In this document: piece after piece, positions 23,498-32,401 of the stretch
Numbering within the stretch: the first letter of the stretch is position 1
Layout of the letters: each line of letters begins with the position of its first letter
Source of the DNA: Ministeria vibrans ATCC 50519
Lineage: Eukaryota > Opisthokonta > Filasterea
Reading direction: 5' to 3'
DNA length: 32,401 nt
Assembly (NCBI GenBank): GCA_943704425.1
Contig: CALSCP010000774.1
Location: forward strand, 1,951 to 34,351
Notes under the pieces: model-generated
Databases searched by the model: none
What the model was told of the DNA's origin: nothing
Seen by the model: the letters and a program-made list of their open reading frames with translations, nothing else
Translations under genes and position numbers: made by a program

Positions 23498-26400
23498 TTA
23501 AAATGTCTCTTCTGCGTCACACCCATCCTCTTCATGTCCGAACTCTACAAAGACACAACAGCAAAACAACATCAGACCACATATCCAACATAGTATGTAA
23601 GAGTGTTTGTATTTGGATATATTACCTTCGCATATGGTGCAGTAAGGGCGCTCGACGGGCCCTTCTTTGTGCACTCCGTCTGTCGTTGTCTCTGCTGCGG
23701 ATGCGCTTGTGCCCTGCTCGCGCTCCAGTTGACGTCTGAGGCGTGCACGGTCCTCCTCGTCCAGATTAGGACACTCAAGTGTCGCATGGTGGTCAAAGAC
23801 ATCGCATTCATCACAGAAGACGCGGTCACTCAGTACCACTGCATCGTCGTCGTCGTCGTCGCCCATGTCGACACCAAGCGCAGCTAAGTCCAGGTCTAGG
23901 TCAATCCGCGGAAGTCCCGCCCCCGCCTGCATTGCTGCGTCGTACTTGGCCTCCGTCTCCGCCAGTTGCTCTTCCAGCGCCGCCTTTTTGTCCTGCACAC
24001 TCGCAATCACGTTGTTCAAAAACTCCACTTGACCTTCCGCCATTTCGCGTCCGCTCTCGGACTCAAGCAAGCGCTGTCGAAGCTCTGCCTCTGAGACGCC
24101 TGCCAGAGACGCATCATCCATCGCCTGAGGTGCTGCTGCTGCTACTGATGATGCCAATTGCTCCTTGAGCAAACCAATCTGTGCCTCGAGCGTAGCCACC
24201 TCGCTTGACTGTGTCTCCGCCATGGTGCTCTGCAGTGTCGCCTCACGCGCCTCACTTGCTGCAAGCGCACTCTGTAACGTCTCACACTGCATCTGGAGTG
24301 CCTTGATCTCAGAAACATGCTCGCCAAGAGTCGCCTCGATGCGTGCTACTTCCTCTCGTGTACTCTTGACCTCGTCATTCGACGACGACGAGGCAGCGCT
24401 CAGTTGTGTCTCCAGCTTCAGCGCATGCGCCTCAGCCGTCTCCTTGTGCTCCTGCAGCGCCGCTGTCACTTGCGCCAGCTGCTCCTGAAGCGCTATCTCA
24501 CGTGCAGCAGCACTTGCCAGCTCAGTACCGCGAGTCTCCAGCTCCGCACGCGCCTCTCCCAATTGCGTCTGGGTGGTCACCAGTGTCTCAGCTTGAGCAG
24601 TGCACGCAGCCAACTGACTCGCCACCTCGGCCTGAGCCGCTGTCAATTGCTCCTGCAACTTGTTCGTAAGCTCACCCGACGACGACGTTGCTGCTGCGAG
24701 CTGCTCACGCAGTGACACCTCGACTGCAGCCTTGGACTCCACTTCGGCCTGGACCAAGCGGAGTTGCTCTTTCACCGCTGCAAGTTCCACATTGAGATTC
24801 GATAGGGCTGCAGCGTGCTCTGTCGACTTGCTCTCCACCTCGGCCTGAGCCGCTGTCAATTGCTCCTGCAACTTGTTCGTAAGCTCACCCGACGACGACG
24901 TTGCTGCTGCAAGCTGCTCACGCAATGACACCTCGGCTGCAGCCTTGGACTCCACTTCGGCCTGGACCAAGCGGAGTTGCTCTTTCACCGCTGCAAGTTC
25001 CACATTGAGATTCGATAGGGCTGCAGCGTGCTCTGTCGACTTGCTCTCCACCTCGGCCTGAGCCGCTGTCAGTTGCTCCTGCAACTTGTTCGTAAGCTCA
25101 CCCGACGACGACGTTGCTGCTGCAAGCTGCTCACGCAATGACACCTCGGCTGCAGCCTTGGACTCCACTTCGGCCTGGACCAAGCGGAGTTGCTCTTTCA
25201 CCGCTGCAAGTTCCACATTGAGATTCGATAGGGCTGCAGCGTGCTCTGTCGACTTGCTCTCCACCTCGGCCTGAGCCGCTGTCAGTTGCTCCTGCAACTT
25301 GTTCGTAAGCTCACCCGACGACGACGTTGCTGCTGCAAGCTGCTCACGCAGTGACACCTCGGCTGCAGCCTTGGACTCAATAGCAACTTGAGCAGCGTCC
25401 AGTTCGGTACGGAGCGCAGCCAGAACAGATGCGTGTTCATTGGCCAACGTCGCTGCCTCAGCTGTCTGCTTCGCCAGCTGTTCGCGCACAGTGGCCTCCT
25501 CAGTTGTCTTGGCGGCAAAGTCCGACTGAGCAGTTGACAAAGCCTCACTCTGGGCGGTACACTCGGCAGTCTTGCTGCTAAGCTCCGCTAGTGCTGTCGT
25601 CAGTTGCTCCTGAAGCTTCTCAGTGAGTTCTCCCGACGATGATGTTGCCGCCGCAAGCTGCTCGCGTAAAGACGCCTCAGTGGCACTCTTGGACTCAACT
25701 TCGCCCTGAGCAACGGCAAGCTGCTCGCGCAACGACGAGACTTCCGCGTTGAGAGACGATAGCGTTGCAGCCTGGGCAGTACACTCGGCAGTCTTGCTTG
25801 TCACATCGGCCGTGAGTGTTTCCACGTGAGCTTGCAAGTCGTTGGCTTTCACCGTCGTGCTATCGAGCTGCAACTGAACCTGATTGAGCGAGTCTTTCTG
25901 AGCATTGCACTCAGCAGTGGTCTTCTCGAGACCTTCAGCGGCACTCTGGAGTTGCGCGTTCAACGAAAGGCTCTCCTGCTTGGCGGTAGCCAGCTCAACT
26001 GACTTGCTCTCGAGCTCTGTCTGCGTCTGTGCTAGTTGTTCTTGCAGCTTGTTCGTCAGCTCGCCCGACGACGACGTTGCAGCGACCAGTTGCTCGCGAA
26101 GCTTGACCTCGCACGCGTCCTTGTCGGCGACCGACGCACGCAACGTAGTGACCTCGGCTTCGCTCGCTGAGAGTTTGGTTGTGAGCTCTTGCGTAGCCGC
26201 TTTGGTAGACTGCTCCAGCTCCTCCGTAGTCTTCTTGGCGCTAGCCAGCTGTTGCTGCAGTGAAGATACCGCTTCGTTTGCCGCGGAGAGCTGCGCTTCG
26301 CTGGTAGTCTTCGCCGTCTCAAGTTCGCCGCTGAGGCGCGCTTCCTGTGCTTGTGACGCTACCAGACTCGCCTGAGCACTCGCAAGGTCTGCCTGCAGCT

Positions 26401-28759
26401 TGAGTTCAAGATCTTTCGATGAAGTTGTCGCGGCAGTGAGTTGTGCCTGCAGGTCGGACGCCTCACGCTGTAGGTCGGACGTCTCACGCGCAAGTTCGTC
26501 CACTCTGCCCTGTGCAGTCGCCACGAGCGTCTCTCGCTCTTCGGACTTAGTGGCAAGCTCCTGTTCCGTCTTCTTGGCGGCCTCCAGCTGTGCGACAAGG
26601 GCCGTTGCCTTGTCCATCTCGGTCTGTGCTCGCTCTTGCAGTTCTTTGATCGTCGTTTCGTACGCCGACAATGCCGCCGACTTGGCCTCCACAGCCGCCT
26701 GAGCCTCGCGCAGCTGCTCCTGCAGCGTTTCCGTAAGTGCACCTGAGGACGACGTTGCCGCGGCGAGTTGCTCACGCACCGCGACCAAATCGCTCTCTGT
26801 CTGTGTCTTGGTGGTGGCAAGAGCATCCCGTTCGGTCACAAGCGCCGCATTGCTCGCCGTCTGCTGCGCCAGTTGCTCACGCATCGCGACCAAATCGCTC
26901 TCGGTCTGTGTCTTGGTGGTGACAAGAGCGTCCCGTTCGGTCACAAGCGCCGCATTGCTCGCCGTCTGCTGTGCCAGTTGCTCACGCACCGCAACCAAAT
27001 CGCTCTCGGTCTGTGTCTTGGTGGTGACAAGAGCGTCCCGTTCGGTCACAAGCGCCGCATTGCTCGCCGTCTGCTGTGCCAGTTGTTCCTGCAACTTGAC
27101 AGTCGTATCACCCGCCTGCGATGACACGGCGTCCAGCTGTTGCTGAAGCGAGTCGGCACGGGACGTGGACGTGGCAAGGTCAGCGCTCAGTGAAGCGCGC
27201 GTTTCCTCGAGTTGCATGGCAGCGGCACTGGCCGCCGACTCTGAAGCAGCAAGGGCAGTTCGCAACTTGTCCAGCTCGGCATTGGCAGTGACAGTGGCCG
27301 CCTCGGATGCAGCCAAGGCGGTGCGCATCTCGTCAAGCTGAGCAGTCAAAACACTCTCACGCTCGGCGCTCAAAGCGGTAGCAGAATCTCCCACAGCGCT
27401 CGCTTGCGCTTCGAGCCCTGCAATGCGCTGATTCAACTTGTCCGCAATGGCAACTTTCTCTCCCACTTGCATTTCAAGCGCAGCCGCTCTGCTCTCGGCG
27501 GCCACCAGCTGATCTCCCAGCGCCGCTTCCACCTGACCAGCACTCGCCAAGCGTTTTTCCACCTCACTCAGCTTCTCCTGTGTCGCCACAAGTGCCGCTG
27601 CATCGCCAGCAGTATTGGACGGCGACGCTGCCAACTGTGTGTCCAGCTGAAGCTGCAAGGATGCCGCACGACCCTCGGCCTCGACAAGGGCATCTTGGGC
27701 GTGTTGGAGCTCGACCGAGACTTTGCCGGTGGTCTCGGCCGTCGACAGTGCTGCCTTGCTCTCAGCAAGCTGTTTCTTCAGCGACTTATTCTCTTCGGTG
27801 AGATAGTCGATGCTCGCTTGGAGAGTCGCCGAAGGAACATTGGCCGAAGTGACGTTCTTGGTGCTGCTTTTGGCTGTTGGGGTACGAGCGGCAGCCGTCG
27901 ACGCGCGCGGTTGGGGAGTACGTAGCGAGGGTGTCGCGGCCGCGGGCTGTGCTGATGTGCGTCTTGCTGCTGGAGTGCTCGCTGGCGTTGAGGGAGTAGA
28001 GGCAGCACCCTCAAGCGATACCTTTTGTGGTGGGGTGAACAGACCGTGGTTGTCTTGGCAGGAGAAGTACGCTACGTCCTGGACTGAGCCGTTGTTCTTG
28101 CCGAGCGCCTCGTCCAGTTCAATGCCGCACCAGACGCCATCGGCAAACGACGTCGTGCCCATGAACCGAAGAACACCCGCCTTTTTGGCAACGACAACGC
28201 GATCGCCCACGGAAAAGGGCGCAGTAGCGGCGGTGGCGGCGGACTTTGACGGCGTCACGGTGGGGGTCTTGGACAAGGCTTTGCTGGTGGTGCTCGGTGT
28301 GGCGGTCACAGTTGACGATCGCGCACTGCCAGTCGGACGCGATGGTGTGCTCACGACGGACGGGGTCGCAGGCGCCGAGATAGGCGATGCAGCGTCGGCG
28401 ATGACGACCACCTTGCTGGCGGGCGTGAAGAGCCCATAGTTGGGCCCGTCGCAGTCGAAGTAGCGCACGCCATCGACTGAGCCATCGTTCTTTCCGTTGG
28501 CCGCATCAAGGGCAATTCCCGCCCACTGGACGCCTGCTTTGAACTAAACGAGCAATCAGTCAACGGTAGAGGCACGAGGGGAGTGCGGCAAAGGCGTGAA
28601 CGAACCTGAGTCTCGCCAAGAAATCGCAGCACACCCGTTTTGCTAATGGAAAGGGAAAAGAGAGCCGGTAGGTGAAACGAAGAAGGCACAGAGGGCATGG
28701 TGCGTGCGGTGGCTTACCCTCCGACGTCGACGCGGCAGCCGACTGTGAGTGTGGAGGCT

Positions 28760-28804
<45 letters not shown>

Positions 28805-28918
28805 GAAGGATGAGAGAGAGAGCCATCACGAACATGGTCTGTTACAGGCAGAAGAAGAAACGCCAGGGGGTCGAATGCCCGATGCAGTCGGAGCGCGAAT
28901 GCCCGACGGTTTAGACAT
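23498..28918 (-). CDS. CLIP1: CLIP-170-like microtubule plus-end tracking protein
   Basis: CLIP-170 binds growing microtubule ends through CAP-Gly domains and recruits dynein-dynactin partners through C-terminal zinc knuckles. Minus-strand exons: 28846-28918, 28718-28757, 28606-28642, 23626-28543 and 23498-23544; 1704 residues. The N-terminus MSKPSGIRAPTASGIRPPGV resembles the Ser/Pro/Lys head of animal CLIPs. CAP-Gly 1 (about 27-93) has GKNDGSV and YGLFTP; CAP-Gly 2 (about 160-228) has GKNNGSV and HGLFTP. Ser/Thr/Pro linkers surround both. A coiled coil of about 1350 residues follows, with 71-residue and 35-residue internal repeats. The end carries two CCHC knuckles, CDECDVFDHHATLEC and CTICEEFGHEEDGC, and the terminal AEETF, very close to human DDETF, which is recognised by CAP-Gly proteins. 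The last intron (23545-23625) was removed because its acceptor restores the second knuckle. The start is divergent from PIF1. Confidence 0.95.
24622..25375. repeat. Tandem 213-bp coding repeats in the CLIP coiled coil
   Basis: Units begin at 24622, 24835, 25048 and 25261 (the last partial), each exactly 213 bp apart and nearly identical, including third codon positions. They encode 71-residue blocks containing REQLAAATSSSGELTNKLQE and LSNLNVELAAVKEQLRLVQA. Near identity implies recent duplication or gene conversion. 71 residues is one more than ten heptads. Confidence 0.95.
26769..27083. repeat. Tandem 105-bp coding repeats in the CLIP coiled coil
   Basis: Three 105-bp units start at 26769, 26874 and 26979 and differ at only a few positions. 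Each encodes 35 residues (exactly five heptads) including LAQQTASNAALVTERDALVT, so copy number can change without breaking the coiled-coil register. Confidence 0.95.
28762..28800. repeat. (AG)n microsatellite in CLIP intron 1
   Basis: On the coding strand this is a CT tract that forms the polypyrimidine tract in front of the CCCAG acceptor at 28758-28760. Confidence 0.95.
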
Positions 28919-29193
28919 TTTAGGAACTGTGTAATTTCAATTGTGAATTGATATTTGATTGATAATCGTCGAAAAAGTAAAAAACGTTAACTGTATTATT
29001 TTCAGTATTGAGTATTCACAAATCTTGATCGCGTACTGGCTTCGTGAGCATCTTTGAGTGCCACTCACTGCGTCACTTTTTCTCTCCTTGCCTGTTCTCT
29101 GCTGCGCTCTTTTGGCACTGTGCCAAAAGCAGACAGCCCGTTTGAAATCTGTGGCGCCTTTTTGCCCGCCCGTTCGCCCGGCTGCCCTCGCCC
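28919..29193. promoter_or_regulatory. Shared divergent upstream region of CLIP and PIF1
   Basis: The 275 bp between the two divergent start codons must contain both promoters. The part next to CLIP is AT-rich; the part next to PIF1 is C/T-rich. No specific element can be assigned; the palindrome-like TTTTGGCACTGTGCCAAAAG at 29109-29128 is a perfect 20-bp inverted repeat and a candidate protein-binding site. Confidence 0.4.
29109..29128. promoter_or_regulatory. Perfect 20-bp palindrome upstream of PIF1
   Basis: CTTTTGGCAC followed by GTGCCAAAAG, read around 29109-29128 with a two-base centre, forms an inverted repeat 66 bp before the PIF1 start codon. It could be a dimeric transcription-factor site or a short hairpin in the 5' UTR. 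Its role is inferred from symmetry and position only. Confidence 0.35.
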
Positions 29194-32120
29194 ATGTCCC
29201 GCTTGAAGAGCACTACGCACACGGCTCCCAAGAAGAGTAAGCGTGTCAACCGAAAGGACTTTAATGGTACGTAGTTCGGACGCGTCGCACGCTCTGAATC
29301 AACCTCGTCTGTCTCGTCGCGCTGCAGCCGAGGAGTTCTCGTTGGGCCAGCAGGCAGTACTCAAAGCCGTGCTTCACGAGGGCAAGTCGGTGTTCTTCAC
29401 GGGCAACGCCGGCACCGGCAAGAGTCACGTTTTGAAGGAGCTGCAACGGTCGCTGTCCACCTCAACGACATTTGTGTGTGCCATGACGGGAACTGCCGCG
29501 CTGCTCATTCGCGGCGTCACCCTTCACTCGTTTGCCGGTATTGGACTTGGTGTCGAGGACGCGGACATCTTGGCAAAGAAAATCCTGGGCAGCTACAAAT
29601 CGCGTGTAAGCGACAGTCACAATGCAATGCCGTTTGTGCGCTTCCTCTTCTCTGTGCGCTTCCTCTTCTCACTGTTCACTTACTTATTTTTTCTTCTTTT
29701 TTTTTTTTTTGCAGACGAGGTGGCAAGAGTGTCGTGTTCTCATTGTCGACGAAGTATCCATGTTGAGTTGTAAACTTTTTGAGAAGTTGGAGGTGATCGC
29801 ACGCGTTGTGCGTGGAGTCCAACAACCATTTGGTGGCATCCAGCTTGTCTTTACGTACGTAATTTGAAGTGATTATCAATGCAGTATTTCCGCCAAAATA
29901 ATAATAAACAATTATGTTGTTTGTGTGATTTTCTAGCGGCGACTTTTTCCAGTTGCCACCAGTGGACAAGCTGACGCACAACCCGAAAATGTGTTTCCAG
30001 TCGCCCCTTTGGCCCGTGTGCTTCCCCGAGCAACTTGAACTGGGCTCGCAGTATCGACAAACTGATCCAGCCTTTCTATGGTACATGATGAATAGCGACG
30101 TAGAAGAAGAAGAAAGGAAGAAGAGAAGAAGAAGAAGAGGAGGAAGAAGACGAAAAAAGAATGATAATAATGATAACAATTTATATTGTCTCTACAAATC
30201 TGATTGTGACGCACCTAGGTTGCTTGAGAGCATTCGCTTTGGTCTGGCGTCACGCGAGACAGTTGCGCAGCTGAACCGCGTCAAGCGCAAGCTGACGCCA
30301 CCCGGTGGACTCAGGCCGACACGGCTGTACGCACACAACCGGTCGGTGGACGCTGAAAATGAAACGGAGCTGAAGAAGCTCCCTCTGCCCGAGCACACCT
30401 ACTTGGCCAACGACTGGGCCGAGACCCCTCAACTGCTCCAGCAGCTCAATTCTAACTGCATTGCTGCTCGCTCTCTTGTGTTGCGCGTCGGAGCTCAAGT
30501 ATTACCACCGAAATCGAAGAAAAAAACGATTAATACGTGTCTTTTGATAGGTGATGCTCGTGAAGAATCTGACGCCGTCCCTGGTCAATGGCTCGCGGGG
30601 TGTCATTGTGCGCTTTGAGACGCACCACGAGCTAGCAATGCCTGTTGTGGCTTTTGCCAACGGTGCCGAGGTGCTCATGGATCCGCAGACGTGGGAGAGT
30701 ACGAAATTTCTTCTACACATCGACTAAGCAATAATAATTTACCTTTGTACGTTTCTATTTTCTCTCAGTGCCCGATGTACATGGCAAGGCAGTCGCCATT
30801 CGACGACAGTTTCCGTTGAAGCTTGCGTGGGCAGTGACTATCCACAAGTCACAGGGTATGACCATTGATTATCTGACCGCCAACATTGCCGAGTGTTTTG
30901 CTGTGGGTCAGGCGTACGTGGCACTCTCACGTGCACGCTCACTGGATGGTCTCTGCGTGGAGCGGTTTGATCCAAGCAAGTTCAAGACGAGCCCCGACGT
31001 CGTAGAACATTATCGTACGCAGGTGCGACCCGCGTCACTTCAAGATCCACCGCCCAACCGTGAAGCCATGCTGCGCGCCTATGACGAGCGCAATGGCATT
31101 GTTGCCCGCACCCGCACAAGCACCGACGGTCTCCACCACTCTTACCAGTTCCCCCCAGAGAAGCTCGCTCGTCTCCCCGACACTTTTCCTGCTGCCCCTA
31201 AGTTTGAGTCGGCAGCGTCTCTCCTTCAAACCATGCCTGACGCTCAGCCTGCGACTGCTGCATCTGCGTCTGCATCTGCGTCTGCGTCTGCATCTACCAC
31301 CGCCACCACCACAACAACAACAACAACAAACGATAGCAGTGACACTGCTCCTGCTGACTTCCATGCCGTCTCCAACTTTGGTGACTACAAGAACAGACTT
31401 GGTCCACAGAAATTGGGCGAGACGGTACACGTGAGGGAAAGGTAGCGTTGTCCATTGATTGTCTTGCTCTGCATGTAGAAAATCCCCAAAGGCACCCCGA
31501 ACTGTCTCAAGGGGCTCACGTTCACATTTACTGGTATTTTGGACGGCATTGAGCGCACTGCAGCACAGTCACTTGTGCAGGATCTCGGTGGAGACGTTCG
31601 CAAAAGTATGCCTTTTGCATTTTATGTGTTTTAGCGTCGTTATTTATTTCTCTTTTCTCACAAGTTTTTCTTATTATTATAATTATTATTAATTTTATTT
31701 TATTTTGGTGTGTAGGTGTGTCGAAGCGAGTGACGCATGTCGTTTATGGACGCGACTTTGGAGCGAAGAAGATGGACAATGCGCGGACGGAGGGAAAGGA
31801 GTGCGTGGATGAGCAGGGTCTGTTTGAGTTGGTGAGTGAGTTTGTGAGTGTGTGTCTTTGTGGTGTGTCTTTGGTGTGTATGTATATATGTGTATTTATA
31901 TATTTTGTTGTTTAACATTTGAATGCGTTAGATTGAGGAGCGATCGGGTACGATGAAGCGGAAAGCAACAGAAGTGATTGTGTTGACGGATGAAGAGGAG
32001 GGCGATACTGTGAGGGAAGTCGTCGATGGGGACGATGTGAGAGAGTGTCTGCCGGAGATGGACGGTGGTGCCCCCGTCTTGCCTATCCAGTTGCATAAGC
32101 GCATGCGCAATCAGTATTAG
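29194..32120 (+). CDS. PIF1: PIF1-family DNA helicase with C-terminal RFC1-type BRCT domain and SUMO-interacting-type motif
   Basis: Ten exons: 29194-29266, 29328-29605, 29715-29854, 29937-30080, 30219-30498, 30551-30698, 30769-31424, 31479-31605, 31716-31831, 31932-32120; 716 residues. PIF1 is a 5'-3' superfamily 1B helicase that unwinds G-quadruplexes and R-loops and acts at telomeres and mitochondrial DNA. Motifs in order: Walker A GNAGTGKS (Lys about 56), TGTAALL and [13 protein letters not shown] (about 129-133), [25 protein letters not shown] and [13 protein letters not shown]. After a low-complexity Ala/Ser/Thr linker comes a BRCT domain from about residue 574 ([20 protein letters not shown], then [20 protein letters not shown]), most like that of replication factor C subunit 1 and bacterial ligase. 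The tail has [11 protein letters not shown] (about 668-678), a canonical SUMO-interacting pattern, and a basic end LHKRMRNQY. No long N-terminal extension is present. Confidence 0.93.
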
Positions 32121-32401
32121 CGAAACACACCATTACGTTACTGTATTAAAATTCTTCTTTTTTATTTACTCAAGTTTCATCCCGTTGACTTTGTTGAACT
32201 GAATTGTCCCGCAACTGTTAGTTATTAGAGCTCTCTCATGTTATGTTACGTCCATCATTAAGATATCTCATTTCATTAAGTGGTCCTGAGCTGTTTTGTC
32301 GCTTTTCGTTTGGGACTGATAATGAAATTGTATTCTTCGGGAGCATTGTATTACACTGCTTCAGAATTCATTGTAAATTGCTTTTTTTTGTATTTTTTAT
32401 A
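32121..32401. other. AT-rich sequence downstream of PIF1
   Basis: No ORF of note or RNA gene is seen in the last 281 bp. T- and A-rich runs are typical of a 3' flank in this window. Confidence 0.5.

Noticed and set aside
23498-28468. Many open frames on the plus strand and other minus frames across the CLIP gene
   Set aside because: They are shadows of a GC-rich repetitive coding sequence; the CAP-Gly, coiled-coil and zinc-knuckle frame explains the region.

Overview
The window is nuclear DNA from a small, compact-genome eukaryote. Genes sit on both strands, mostly 50-310 bp apart, and nearly all are split by short introns. Most introns are about 40-90 nt; those inflated by simple repeats reach 100-460 nt. 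Typical donors are GTACG, GTAAG and GTAGG; acceptors are TAG or CAG after pyrimidine tracts. Housekeeping families are unmistakable once the exons are joined. A CLIP-170 protein with paired C-terminal zinc knuckles, an AIMP2-like protein, TTC19 and a nucleoplasmin-FKBP together suggest a unicellular relative of animals (Holozoa or a nearby Amorphea lineage). That placement is inference.

Left part (1-8.4 kb): NDUFS7, a complex I subunit (minus strand, 3' end cut off by the window edge); a small secreted cysteine-bearing orphan (minus); a roughly 710-residue polytopic membrane protein with a long disordered tail and a C-terminal folded domain (plus); TTC19, a complex III assembly factor (minus); a small two-helix membrane protein (minus); and an AIMP2-like multisynthetase scaffold (plus).

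Middle part (8.4-23.4 kb): a disordered orphan (minus); the ubiquitin E2 UBE2Z (plus); a signal-peptide ORF followed by the frameshifted relic of a DUF5054/GH38-like hydrolase (plus); the SUMO E2 UBC9 (minus); eIF3j (plus); a nucleoplasmin-like FKBP (plus); SEC23 of the COPII coat (plus); a short-chain dehydrogenase broken by two compensating frameshifts (plus); and a DHHC palmitoyltransferase (plus).

Right part (23.4-32.4 kb): a 1704-residue CLIP-170 with two CAP-Gly domains and a coiled coil built partly from near-identical tandem DNA repeats (minus), then, divergently, a PIF1 helicase carrying an RFC1-type BRCT domain and a SUMO-interacting-type motif at its C-terminus (plus).

The genes do not form one pathway; the order looks like ordinary compact eukaryotic packing. 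The features most worth following are the PIF1-BRCT fusion, the AIMP2-like gene, a purine/pyrimidine minisatellite motif recurring in introns of different genes, the unrecognised seven-helix protein, and the broken dehydrogenase and hydrolase. I see no CRISPR array, transposon, rRNA or convincing tRNA.
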